DNA of 64,000 nucleotides from Terriglobus sp. RCC_193. Its GTDB lineage: Bacteria; Acidobacteriota; Terriglobia; Terriglobales; Acidobacteriaceae. The notes beneath the pieces are model-generated. The model had not been told where the DNA came from and ran no database searches. It worked only from the letters and a program-made list of their open reading frames with translations. Location of the stretch: positions 496,001 through 560,000 of the forward strand of contig NZ_JBFUPK010000001.1 of NCBI RefSeq assembly GCF_041355105.1, written 5' to 3'. Shown here one piece after another: positions 26,131 through 34,968 of this stretch (its first letter is position 1; every line of letters starts with the position of its first letter). A program made the position numbers and the translations under genes.

Positions 26131-26732
26131 GCGGGTGTGACTCCCTGTGTGCGTGTGCGTTCTTTGACCAGGCGTGCCGGGGAACCTGCATGGACGGTCC
26201 ATGGATCAAGACTACGGGTGGCGACGGAGCCGAGTCCCAGGACAGCGCCTTCGCCCAGGTTGGCGCCAGGACCCACGATCGCTCGCGCGCATACCCACGA
26301 GTAGGCACCGAAACGCATTTCGTAGGCCAGCAGAGGGAATGCGGCCAGGTTGTAATCGTGTGTCGCGCCGCAGAGATAGGCGTCCTGCGACACGATGGCG
26401 TGTGAACCAAAGTGCATGGGAGCGGGGTTGTAAATCTCCACGCCATCGGCAGCGGTGACCTGGTCCGCACAAAAGAGATTCCACGGAGCCCAGATTTTTG
26501 ATTTCGGGTAGAAGTGACAATCTGAGCCCATCGTGGCTCCGAACATACGCAGTAGCAGGGAGCGCCAGCCGTGCATGGGGCGCGGCGACGGTCGATACAG
26601 AAGCAGCCAGACCACACCCCAAAGCACACGCATGACACGATTGCGCCGCGTGAATGCGGGACGCAGATACGGGTCAGCGTGTTCGCTTTCGTCGATATGG
26701 TCGGTAGCCACGTAGGCCGCTTCACGCGCCAT
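26127..26732 (-). CDS. Left-handed beta-helix acyltransferase (WcaF-like)
   Basis: 201 residues with the hexapeptide-repeat pattern of colanic-acid-type acetyltransferases: CHFYPKSKIWAPWNLFC, CGATHDYNLAAFPLL with a candidate catalytic His, VGPGANLGEGAVLGLGSV and the closing GSPARLVKER. It should acetylate a sugar of the exopolysaccharide. The ATG directly follows the TGA of the upstream glycosyltransferase gene. Confidence 0.85.
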   Translation of the reverse strand: MAREAAYVATDHIDESEHADPYLRPAFTRRNRVMRVLWGVVWLLLYRPSPRPMHGWRSLLLRMFGATMGSDCHFYPKSKIWAPWNLFCADQVTAADGVEIYNPAPMHFGSHAIVSQDAYLCGATHDYNLAAFPLLAYEMRFGAYSWVCARAIVGPGANLGEGAVLGLGSVATRSLDPWTVHAGSPARLVKERTRTQGVTPA

Positions 26733-27893
26733 TCAGTTTGCTCCTTCGTTCTTCGCTTGTTGGAAGAGGGCCATGATGGCTTGGGCGGTCTCCAGCATAT
26801 TGAAGCGTGTGCGGAAGCATTCCGCTGCTGCATCGCTCATGCGTTGTTTTTCTTCCGTAGACAATGCAATCCAGCGTTCCATTAACCGGCGAGTCCCCTC
26901 GGCGGTGTCTGGCTCAATGAGAGCACAACCTTCGTCGCGGATCATGTCCCCGATGTTGACCTTATCGCTCAACAGAACAGGCTTCCTCGCTCCCAGAGCT
27001 TCTGCGACTGCGATACCGAAATTCTCCTGATGCGAGGGGAGTATGAACGCCTCAGCAGCGCGGAAGGAACCCCACTTTTCTGAACCACGCAGAATGCCGG
27101 GCCAGTGAACGCGGTCGGTAAGACCAGCTTCGTCCACGATCTTTTGTAGCTCGGGTATCCAACCAGTTTCGTCTGGGCCTGCCATGACGAGATGGAGTTC
27201 CGGATCGGTGGTCGCGATGGAGACAAATGCTTGCAGGAGCAGGTCGCACCCTTTTTTGGGATGGATACGGCTCAGGTAGATGAGAAAGCGTTTGCCTTCC
27301 ACGGCTGGAACAACACGGAGGAATGCAGCGATGTCCTCTGCAGGATCGCTCTGCGGAGCGCGGATGCCATAGGGCACCACCTGGGACTTCCATTTCCAGA
27401 AGGCGAAGCTTTCTTCCGCAAGCTTTTCTTCGCTCGTGGTGGTGAACAGTACGCGATAGGCGTTTCGCAGAACCCAATACTCCGCGGGATACCAGTAAAC
27501 GGCTTTCTTCAAATGCTTCAGCGGATAGCGGCGTTTGAAGTACGGGTCCAGCATGCCGTGCGAGAACACCATGTACGGCTTGTGGCCGCGCATGGCTCGC
27601 ATGGTGGCCAGACCCGTGTATTGCCACAAACCATTGACGATCACACCGTCATAACGATGCCGGTTCTCGCGCAGCCAGGGCAACAGCTTTGCCGTGTAGC
27701 CATAGGTGGAAGTGCGTGGTCCAAGAGGATAAACCGGAAAGGGGAGTCCCTGCAGATAAGGTGCGCCTGGTGCGTCGAACGTGACTGCTTCGCCTTCATA
27801 GCCTTCGTTCTTGTATCCGAAAAGTGTGCGCACACCTTCGATAGGGCCGCCGGCGGCGGGATCCAGCGTGGCGATAACGTGCAGAATACGCAT
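26733..27893 (-). CDS. GT-B glycosyltransferase (family 4-like)
   Basis: 386 residues with two Rossmann-like halves. The N-terminal half is MRILHVIATLDPAAGGPIEGV; the C-terminal half has YLSRIHPKKGCDLLLQAF and the donor-binding HQENFGIAVAEALGARKPV, where the E-x7-E retaining motif is recognisable. It adds one sugar to the growing polysaccharide unit on the cytoplasmic face. It abuts the next gene without a gap and overlaps the upstream glycosyltransferase gene by one base. Confidence 0.88.
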   Translation of the reverse strand: MRILHVIATLDPAAGGPIEGVRTLFGYKNEGYEGEAVTFDAPGAPYLQGLPFPVYPLGPRTSTYGYTAKLLPWLRENRHRYDGVIVNGLWQYTGLATMRAMRGHKPYMVFSHGMLDPYFKRRYPLKHLKKAVYWYPAEYWVLRNAYRVLFTTTSEEKLAEESFAFWKWKSQVVPYGIRAPQSDPAEDIAAFLRVVPAVEGKRFLIYLSRIHPKKGCDLLLQAFVSIATTDPELHLVMAGPDETGWIPELQKIVDEAGLTDRVHWPGILRGSEKWGSFRAAEAFILPSHQENFGIAVAEALGARKPVLLSDKVNIGDMIRDEGCALIEPDTAEGTRRLMERWIALSTEEKQRMSDAAAECFRTRFNMLETAQAIMALFQQAKNEGAN

Positions 27894-29119
27894 TAATTGA
27901 GCCCGCTCCCGATAGCTTTTCCTGTAACACTGCGCAATGCCTGTTTCAGCGCGATGAGGTCTTCGGTGTAACTCCAGCCGGAGATGATTTCTCGACTGCG
28001 TTGACCCATACGCGCTGCTTCGCCGGAGCGCAGACTTTTTTCGAGTGCATCGCGAAGTGCGTCCACATTGCCAACGGGATATACGTAACCATTTTCGCCG
28101 TTGAAAACCAGATCATCCGCGCAACCGACATCGTCGCTGACCACGACAGCCAATCCTGCGGCCATGGCTTCATTGACAATCAAACCATAGGCTTCGTGGC
28201 GCGCGGGAAGAACAAAGACGCTGCTGAGATCAAAGAAGCGAGGTAGTTCACTCTGGTTGCGGAAGCCTGTGAACCGAACATCCTCGGTTGCACCCGATGC
28301 GGCTGTTCGCTGCTCCAGCATTTCGCGCAGTTCACCATCGCCAACAATGAGCAGATACGGTCGCTGAGTCGTACGGTCTCTCAGTTGTAGAAAGGCTTCC
28401 AGTAACTGATCCGCATTCTTGCGACGGATGAGTTTCGAGGCATAAAGAATGACCGGTCTTCCAGGATCGAGACCCAATTCTTTCTGCATCTCTGATCGAA
28501 GCGGAGCCGCCTGAATTGTCCTCTGAGAGAAGTAGGCATTGTCGACAGCGTAGGGCATCAGAAACACAGGAAACTGTTCCCCTAAATAGTGTTTCCAATA
28601 GGTGGCATTTCGTTGTCCGACTGCAAGAATGCCGTTCACGAAATGGCGGAGTGCATCGAAGAACAGCCGTTTCAGGCGCAGCTTGTTCGCTGTTCGCGGC
28701 CTCTCTCCCAGCCATGAGTCTGTGCGTAATAAAACAGGGATGCCGAGCGCCTTTGCGGCTAACAGCGCGTGCAACGCGTTCACGGTGGAGTATCCGTGTA
28801 CCCACAACGCGTCGAACGGCTTGCCGTCGACGCCTTGAAGAAAAGCGCGGAAGAATCCTCTTGCAATGGGGCGGGTGGGTGAGGGTGTGTGTGTATCGCG
28901 CCAGCGGGGAAGTACGGTGAACCGATAGCCGTCAGTGAGCGACACATCCCATGCCACAGGTACGCCGAAGCCTGCATCGTTGTAGCTGCGTAGAGAAAAG
29001 TCGGAGCAGTAAAAAACATGCAGATCGATCCCTGGTTCTGCTGCGATGCGACGCAACAGCTCAGCCTGGTATTGGATAGGATGACTGACTACATAGGCCA
29101 GACGGATCCGGTCATTCAT
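27893..29119 (-). CDS. GT-B glycosyltransferase (family 4-like)
   Basis: 408 residues. RLAYVVSHPIQYQAELLRRI is a common N-terminus of exopolysaccharide glycosyltransferases. The C-terminal domain has LYASKLIRRKNADQLLEAF and the donor-site PARHEAYGLIVNEAMAAGLA. The ATG at 29119 is preferred; a TTG three codons upstream sits only 4 bases after AGGAG and is possible. It is the third gene of the wzc-wza operon; linkage specificity is unknown. Confidence 0.87.
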   Translation of the reverse strand: MNDRIRLAYVVSHPIQYQAELLRRIAAEPGIDLHVFYCSDFSLRSYNDAGFGVPVAWDVSLTDGYRFTVLPRWRDTHTPSPTRPIARGFFRAFLQGVDGKPFDALWVHGYSTVNALHALLAAKALGIPVLLRTDSWLGERPRTANKLRLKRLFFDALRHFVNGILAVGQRNATYWKHYLGEQFPVFLMPYAVDNAYFSQRTIQAAPLRSEMQKELGLDPGRPVILYASKLIRRKNADQLLEAFLQLRDRTTQRPYLLIVGDGELREMLEQRTAASGATEDVRFTGFRNQSELPRFFDLSSVFVLPARHEAYGLIVNEAMAAGLAVVVSDDVGCADDLVFNGENGYVYPVGNVDALRDALEKSLRSGEAARMGQRSREIISGWSYTEDLIALKQALRSVTGKAIGSGLN

Positions 29120-29184
29120 GGAAGCCAATGATCTCCTATAAGGCGTTGTTTCCAGAAACAATCAAGCTTTGTGACTCTAGCGGG

Positions 29185-30156
29185 TTATCGCAGAATGGCA
29201 GCCATGGAAACAGCCAGGCTGACGAGAGCCGCTGCATTGCTATAGCGGAAGATGCTTCTGAGAGCGCTTGTTGGAACCAGAATGATGTCATCCGCCTGCA
29301 AAACCGGATCTGGGATTTTCCCTTCCTGTATGTCTTTCAAAGGAAGAGGAATCACAGATCGGGTATTGCCTATCGTGCGAACAAGACTTGCATCATTCCG
29401 CTTGGCAACTTCTGTAGCGCCTCCTGCGGTGGCGACAGCCATCAATGCTGTAACGGGCCGGGCTCCAGAAAGAACATGTGCTCCGGGAATTGCGACAGCG
29501 CCCACGATATAAAACGCGCCGACGTTCCCCGTGGTGATGATGTCGCCTGCAAAGATAGGAACGTTGGCAGCAACGCTGGTTGAGGGATCGTTGCCAAGGT
29601 CCACATAGATGGGGTCGGTCAATCCGGGCCGATCTATTTTGATGATGGTGCTTGCAGTCTCAGGCAGGCCGCCTGCAGCGGAAAGAACATCCAACAGACG
29701 ACGCTGACCCACGATCGGGAATGTCTTGTCGAGTGCGCCCACCAGCGTAACGACATGGTCGGGCATATCCGTAATCACAAGATTCACCTGCGCATCGCGA
29801 AAGAGTTCCTTATCTTCCAGAACGCGTGCGATCTTCTGTTCCGCAGAGGTGATGGTGAGGCCACCCACGTGTATGACTCCCGCCAGGGGGAGATGAATGG
29901 TGCCATCCAACGATACCCGTTCCGTATCTGTAAACGTAGGGGTGACATTAAAGATGGAGATTGTTACGACATCGTTGGGCAACACGGTCAGGTTCTGTTG
30001 CGAGGGAAACAGGATGGCCTGATCCGTGGTCAGGGGATGATGGACGTTCAGCCCGGGCGAAGATGTGGGTGCGATGCCGGTATATTGCGCATGGCACCAT
30101 GCTGTTCCGCCTAACAAAAGAGATGCAAGGATAATGAAGTCAAAAAGTCGCTTCAT
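29185..30156 (-). CDS. Polysaccharide export protein (Wza-like, SLBB domains)
   Basis: 323 residues with a signal peptide (FIILASLLLGGTAWCHA). The periplasmic polysaccharide-export domain follows (LPNDVVTISIFNVT ... GTIHLPLAGVIHVGGLT), then two SLBB-type beta-grasp segments (VTLVGALDKTFPIVGQRRLLDVLSA and FYIVGAVAIPGAHVL). A C-terminal hydrophobic stretch (AAALVSLAVSMAAIL) replaces the amphipathic pore helix of E. coli Wza, so it may be membrane-anchored. It overlaps the autokinase gene by four bases and should form the outer-membrane exit with it. Confidence 0.88.
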   Translation of the reverse strand: MKRLFDFIILASLLLGGTAWCHAQYTGIAPTSSPGLNVHHPLTTDQAILFPSQQNLTVLPNDVVTISIFNVTPTFTDTERVSLDGTIHLPLAGVIHVGGLTITSAEQKIARVLEDKELFRDAQVNLVITDMPDHVVTLVGALDKTFPIVGQRRLLDVLSAAGGLPETASTIIKIDRPGLTDPIYVDLGNDPSTSVAANVPIFAGDIITTGNVGAFYIVGAVAIPGAHVLSGARPVTALMAVATAGGATEVAKRNDASLVRTIGNTRSVIPLPLKDIQEGKIPDPVLQADDIILVPTSALRSIFRYSNAAALVSLAVSMAAILR

Positions 30157-32417
30157 GCTTGGCCTCCCTTATCGTTGCGTTCGGCATTGCGTCCCTGTGA
30201 TTCCCACGATTCCGAATCGATGTTGGAGTAGCTGTATCCCGAATACCCGTAGTAGCCGTGGTATTCCGGTGCATTGATGTCTACGGAATTCAATACAACG
30301 CCTGTAACGGCTGCACCGGACCGAATCAGAAGGTCACGCGAGCGTCGTACGGCGTTGCGGCTGCTCTTGCCGTGGCGCACGACCAGGACAATGGCATCTG
30401 CATGACGTGCCAGGATGACACCGTCGGTTACGGAAAGAATCGGGGGGGAATCGATCACGATATGGGTATACAACTCCGCGCACCTTACTAAAAGTTCATG
30501 CATGCTTTCGGAAGAAAGCATTTCCGTGGGGAAGGGAGGTACTGGGCCGCTGCACAGCACATCCAGATTCGGAACCTCGGGAACGTTTTTCACCGCCTCT
30601 TCCAGCGTCGCACCGCCGGACAGCACCGTGGAGAGACCAATGCGTCCGTTCAAACCAAAACGATGATGTACGTTGGGGCGTCGAAGGTCTGCGTCGATCA
30701 ACAAAACGCGGGTTTCCCGCTGGGCCAGAATTGCGGCCAGATTGGTTGCAACCGTAGTTTTGCCTTCAGTGGGCGTTGAACTGGAGATAAGGATGAATTT
30801 GGGTGGGTGGCCCGTTGTTGCCAGTAGCAGCGCCGTTCGAAGTGAGCGGAATGCCTCAGAGAACTGGGATTTGGATGTGGCCAGTACCCCGATATTGGTC
30901 TGGGCCACGCTCATGGAACCAGAGCCATCGGAGGGCAGCCGGCGCACGCGGGGAATAATGCTGAGCGATGGAAGCTGCGTAATCTGTTCCACCTCTGCAA
31001 CGCTCCGGATACCGGTGTCGAGGCTCTCCAGTGCGAAGGCGAGCATCACCCCAAGGATCAGGCTCATGATGAGGTCTCTGCCCAGGATGCTGGAGCGTGG
31101 CGTGATGGTGGGACCGACCGGTTTAAAGGCCGGATCGACAACGTCAATCTCCAGGGCATCCAGGCCAGCCTGCACGCTTGCGCTCCGCAGTTTGGCAAGG
31201 AGTTCCTCATAGAGCGTGCGGTTGGTCTCGTAGTCACGCTGACGCAGCGTGTATTCCACGAGGTCATCGCGAAGATGGTACGACTGATTTTTCTGGTCTT
31301 CCAGCGCCGCTTCTGTTTGCGCTTCATTCGCCTGCGCCGCGACGAGCGCCTGTTTCGCCTCGGTGACCAGACGTGTCTCTTCCGCCTTGATTTCGCGGTC
31401 TACTTCACGCAAGTGCGCCTGCAGAGCGAGAATCTGTGGATTTTTAGGCCCCAGTGTGACGCCGGATTGGGCAATCTGCGCTTTGGTTTGTGCGGCGTCA
31501 TCCCTTAATCGGGGTAATCCGGATTGCGTTCCCCCGCCGCCAGCTGCCTGCAGGTTGCTTTCCATCAGGTCGGGGTCGGAAGTCGAGAGGACCCGGTAAC
31601 GGGATTCTGCAAGGATACGTTGCACCTTGGCAGCGATGGCCGCACTGCTAAGAGCCTCGATTGCGGCCGATACTTGTGTGGTGACGGGTTTGCTCGCATC
31701 CGCGCCAAGTCCCAGAACACCAATACGTTTCTGGAGATCCATCAACTGTTCCTGCGATGCTTCTACCTGCTGTTTCAGGTCGTCCAGCTGTCCCTGCAGC
31801 CACTGGGAGACACGCTGTGTCGAAGCGAAGCGGCTTTCAAAAGAACGCTGCTGATACGCATTGATGAGATGGTTGACCAGATCGGCAGCGAGCTGTGCTT
31901 TTCTGGCGGTCACAGTGATGCGGATCATCTGTGTGCGTGGGATAGTCGCCACCTGGAAGGCACCGCTCATCTTTCCCACCACAACGGCGCGTATCGCGGG
32001 ATCATTGATGTTGCGGTATGGGCCAGGGTCCATGAAGTCCGGATTGTTCGCCAGGTTCATCTCCTGTGCGACCGTCAGCATCAGGGATTCGCTGCTGAGA
32101 ATCAGAACTTCTGTTTCCAGATCTTCCGTCTGTAGCGTTCCCATGCCGTTTGCCATACCCAGGCCCAGAGCCGATTGCGCGCTGGAACTGCGCACCTGGA
32201 TCCTGCCACTGGCGGTGTAGATGATGGGTTGCGTTGCGGCCTGGTAGAGGGCATACGTAATGCCCAGTACAGCCGCAATAATGAGAACCCATTTGCGTTT
32301 GCGCAGCACATTCAAAGCTTCAGAAAGTGCGCTTTCAGCGGAGGTAGAGTTGAAACCGGCGTTTGGTTCCGGTATTCCGCTCTCGGATGGCTGATTCGTC
32401 AGGGGCGGCATCTCCAA
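30153..32417 (-). CDS. Polysaccharide co-polymerase and tyrosine autokinase (Wzc-like)
   Basis: 754 residues. The Wzz-type chain-length domain has two membrane helices (WVLIIAAVLGITYALYQA and DLIMSLILGVMLAFAL) and a long periplasmic coiled coil. It is followed by a BY-kinase domain with Walker A SSTPTEGKTTVATNLA, Walker A' LLIDADLRRP and Walker B VIDSPP. The C-terminus is a tyrosine cluster (YHGYYGYSGYSYSN), the autophosphorylation tail. The TTG start at 32417 is supported by AAAGGAGG nine bases upstream; the ATG two codons later is spaced too far. It controls chain length and export with the Wza-like protein; the phosphatase at 19445-20260 is a candidate antagonist. Confidence 0.93.
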   Translation of the reverse strand: MEMPPLTNQPSESGIPEPNAGFNSTSAESALSEALNVLRKRKWVLIIAAVLGITYALYQAATQPIIYTASGRIQVRSSSAQSALGLGMANGMGTLQTEDLETEVLILSSESLMLTVAQEMNLANNPDFMDPGPYRNINDPAIRAVVVGKMSGAFQVATIPRTQMIRITVTARKAQLAADLVNHLINAYQQRSFESRFASTQRVSQWLQGQLDDLKQQVEASQEQLMDLQKRIGVLGLGADASKPVTTQVSAAIEALSSAAIAAKVQRILAESRYRVLSTSDPDLMESNLQAAGGGGTQSGLPRLRDDAAQTKAQIAQSGVTLGPKNPQILALQAHLREVDREIKAEETRLVTEAKQALVAAQANEAQTEAALEDQKNQSYHLRDDLVEYTLRQRDYETNRTLYEELLAKLRSASVQAGLDALEIDVVDPAFKPVGPTITPRSSILGRDLIMSLILGVMLAFALESLDTGIRSVAEVEQITQLPSLSIIPRVRRLPSDGSGSMSVAQTNIGVLATSKSQFSEAFRSLRTALLLATTGHPPKFILISSSTPTEGKTTVATNLAAILAQRETRVLLIDADLRRPNVHHRFGLNGRIGLSTVLSGGATLEEAVKNVPEVPNLDVLCSGPVPPFPTEMLSSESMHELLVRCAELYTHIVIDSPPILSVTDGVILARHADAIVLVVRHGKSSRNAVRRSRDLLIRSGAAVTGVVLNSVDINAPEYHGYYGYSGYSYSNIDSESWESQGRNAERNDKGGQA

Positions 32418-32532
32418 AGATCATAACCTCCTTTGTGGCAACTGGAGTGTTCACGTGGCCAAGGTCTTAGGACCAATGATTCCTCTGTCCTGTTCGGTGC
32501 CTGTGGACAATGCCGTGCGGTATGCTTTCTTC

Positions 32533-33936
32533 ATGGGAAAGACTGTAGATATTGCAGTGGTTGGTTCCGGTTACGTTGGCCTTGTTGCCGCCGTTTGTTT
32601 CGCTGAAATGGGGCATCATGTGATTTGCGTGGATAACGATCCCGCGAAGGTAAAGGCTCTGCAAGGCGGCGATAGCCTCATTCATGAGGAGTATCTTCCA
32701 GAGTTACTGAATCGCTATCGCAACAATCGTGTGGAGTTCACCACGGACCTGGGCGCAGCTACGGAGAAGGCTGCCGCGATTTTTATTGCTGTGGGAACAC
32801 CCCAGTCAGAGACGGGGGATGCCGATCTTTCCTATGTGGAAGCAGTGGCTTGCGAAATTGCGCGCCATTTGAAGACGTATAAGGTGATCGTGGAAAAGAG
32901 CACCGTACCGGTCTATACCAATGAATGGATTCGCCGCGCGATTGAGCGCAACGGTGTGGATCGCAGCCTGTTCGATGTTTGCTCCAACCCTGAATTTCTG
33001 CGGGAAGGGACCGCGGTGTCAGACTTTTTGCACCCCGACCGCATTGTGGTGGGAGCGGACTCGGAGAGGGCTGCGCGGCTGCTGCAGGAAATCTATGCAC
33101 CGCTGACCTCTGGTGAGTACTACACGCGGGAAGCCATTATTCCTGGCGATTTCACCGCGGATGCACCGCCGCCGCTGCTACTCACCTCGACGAAGAGTGC
33201 GGAGATCATCAAGCACGCGTCGAACGCCTTTTTGGCACTGAAAATTTCGTTTATCAATGCTGTTTCCAGCCTGTGTGAAGCTACCGATGCGAACGTGCAG
33301 CAGGTGTCGCAGGGCATGGGGCTGGACACGCGTATCGGGCCGCGCTTCCTGCATCCTGGTATCGGTTATGGCGGCTCCTGCTTCCCGAAGGACGTGGCCG
33401 CGTTCCGTTCTGTTGCAGAGCAGATGGGCGTGGACTTCTCGCTGCTGACGGAAGTCGAGCGTATCAACGCAAACCAGAAGAAGCGTTTCCTCGCAAAGGT
33501 GCGCGCGGCACTTTGGACGCTTCGCGGCAAGAAACTTGCCGTGCTGGGTCTGGCGTTCAAGGGCGATACGGATGACATCCGAGACAGCCCCGCTATTGAG
33601 ATGGTGAAGATGCTGCTGGCGGAAGGATGCTCGATCACTGCGTATGATCCGGCTGCGATGGAGCGTACGCGCGCTGTGCTTCCTGAATCAGACAAGATGC
33701 ACTATGCCGACGGTACGTATGCGGCGGCGGAAGATGCTGATGCACTGCTGATTCTTACGGATTGGCGAGAGTTTGGCCGCCTTGACCTGGAGAAGTTGCG
33801 TACTGCGCTGCGTTATTCCATCATGATTGATGGTCGCAATATGTACGATCCGGCCACGGTCGCGGATGCAGGCATCAGCTATTACAGCGTAGGGCGCCCA
33901 GCGACGCATCCAGTCCGCGAAATGGTGAAGGCGTAA
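32533..33936 (+). CDS. ugd: UDP-glucose 6-dehydrogenase
   Basis: 467 residues. VDIAVVGSGYVGLVAAVCFAE is the NAD-binding motif; the middle has VEKSTVPV and NPEFLREGTAV; the catalytic Cys lies in GYGGSCFPKD; the C-terminal domain has GLAFKGDTDDIRDSPA. It makes UDP-glucuronate from UDP-glucose. The ATG at 32533 matches the family N-terminus. The gene is divergent from the autokinase and 19 bases before the decarboxylase gene, which uses its product. Confidence 0.94.
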   Translation: MGKTVDIAVVGSGYVGLVAAVCFAEMGHHVICVDNDPAKVKALQGGDSLIHEEYLPELLNRYRNNRVEFTTDLGAATEKAAAIFIAVGTPQSETGDADLSYVEAVACEIARHLKTYKVIVEKSTVPVYTNEWIRRAIERNGVDRSLFDVCSNPEFLREGTAVSDFLHPDRIVVGADSERAARLLQEIYAPLTSGEYYTREAIIPGDFTADAPPPLLLTSTKSAEIIKHASNAFLALKISFINAVSSLCEATDANVQQVSQGMGLDTRIGPRFLHPGIGYGGSCFPKDVAAFRSVAEQMGVDFSLLTEVERINANQKKRFLAKVRAALWTLRGKKLAVLGLAFKGDTDDIRDSPAIEMVKMLLAEGCSITAYDPAAMERTRAVLPESDKMHYADGTYAAAEDADALLILTDWREFGRLDLEKLRTALRYSIMIDGRNMYDPATVADAGISYYSVGRPATHPVREMVKA

Positions 33937-33955
33937 GCGGGAAGGATTGCAAGAC

Positions 33956-34906
33956 ATGGGGGAGTGGAAGCGCGTTCTGATTACAGGCGCGGCGGGTTTT
34001 CTTGGGTCTCATCTAACAGATGTCGTATTGGCGGAAGGCGCCGAAGTTATTGGCGTCGATAATCTCTGCACAGGCGCGATGGAGAACCTGGCCCATCTGA
34101 AGTCGAATTCGAAGTTCTCGTTTAAGCAGCACGATATCTGTAAGCCGTTCGATTTTGGCGAAGTGGATTTTGTGTTCAACTTTGCATCTCCTGCCAGCCC
34201 CGTGGACTACATGAAGCTGGGGCCGGAGACGCTTCGGGTTGGCTCGGATGGCACGGTGAATGCCTTGGAAGTGGCGAAGAAGTACGGTGCCGGATTTCTG
34301 CACGCATCTACTTCGGAATGTTACGGCGATCCGGAACAGCATCCGCAGAAAGAGACCTATTGGGGGCATGTGAATCCGGTCGGTCCGCGCTCCGTATACG
34401 ACGAAGCGAAGCGATTCTCTGAGGCCACCGTCATGGCCTATCACAACTACCATAAGGTGCGGACCAGCATGGTACGCATCTTCAATACGTATGGTCCGCG
34501 TCTGCAGCCGAATGATGGCCGAGTGATCAGCAACCTGATGATGCAGGCGCTCCAGGGGCAGGACCTGACGATCTATGGCGACGGGTTACAGACGCGTTCG
34601 TTCTGCTTCCAGTCTGACCTGATTCGCGGCATTGTGGCGTTGGCAAAAAGCGGAGAGCCGCTGCCGACGAACATTGGCAACCCTGAGGAGTGGACCATTC
34701 TGGATTGCGCGAAGACTGTGCTGGAAGTGACCGGCTCCAGTAGCCAGATCGTCTACCGGCCTATGCCGCAGGACGATCCGAAGCAGCGCAAGCCCGACAT
34801 TACGAAGGCGCGGACGCTGCTGGGTTGGGAGCCGAAGGTGAATCTACGCGATGGGCTGCAGCTTTCCATGGATTATTTCAAGGAGCGGGTAGCGGCGACC
34901 GTGTAG
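33956..34906 (+). CDS. UDP-glucuronate decarboxylase (UDP-xylose synthase)
   Basis: 316 residues of an extended short-chain dehydrogenase. RVLITGAAGFLGSHL binds NAD; HASTSECYGDPEQHPQKE and SVYDEAKRFSE give the Ser/Tyr/Lys catalytic set and the UXS-specific DPEQHPQ loop. It converts UDP-glucuronate to UDP-xylose. GGAAGG upstream favours the ATG at 33956 over a TTG three codons earlier. Together with the dehydrogenase it provides acidic sugar and xylose for the exopolysaccharide. Confidence 0.9.
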   Translation: MGEWKRVLITGAAGFLGSHLTDVVLAEGAEVIGVDNLCTGAMENLAHLKSNSKFSFKQHDICKPFDFGEVDFVFNFASPASPVDYMKLGPETLRVGSDGTVNALEVAKKYGAGFLHASTSECYGDPEQHPQKETYWGHVNPVGPRSVYDEAKRFSEATVMAYHNYHKVRTSMVRIFNTYGPRLQPNDGRVISNLMMQALQGQDLTIYGDGLQTRSFCFQSDLIRGIVALAKSGEPLPTNIGNPEEWTILDCAKTVLEVTGSSSQIVYRPMPQDDPKQRKPDITKARTLLGWEPKVNLRDGLQLSMDYFKERVAATV

Positions 34907-34924
34907 AGAGATGCAGTGAAAGGG

Positions 34925-34959
34925 AGGGCATGGCAGACTGCCATGCCCTTTCTGCTTTT
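34925..34959 (+). terminator. Hairpin terminator between convergent genes
   Basis: AGGGCATGGCA and TGCCATGCCCT pair perfectly around a GAC loop, with a further GAAAGG/CTTTC extension, followed by TGCTTTTC. It is placed between the UDP-xylose synthase stop and the Wzi-like gene stop, so it may serve both strands. Confidence 0.85.
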
Positions 34960-34968
34960 CATCGGAAT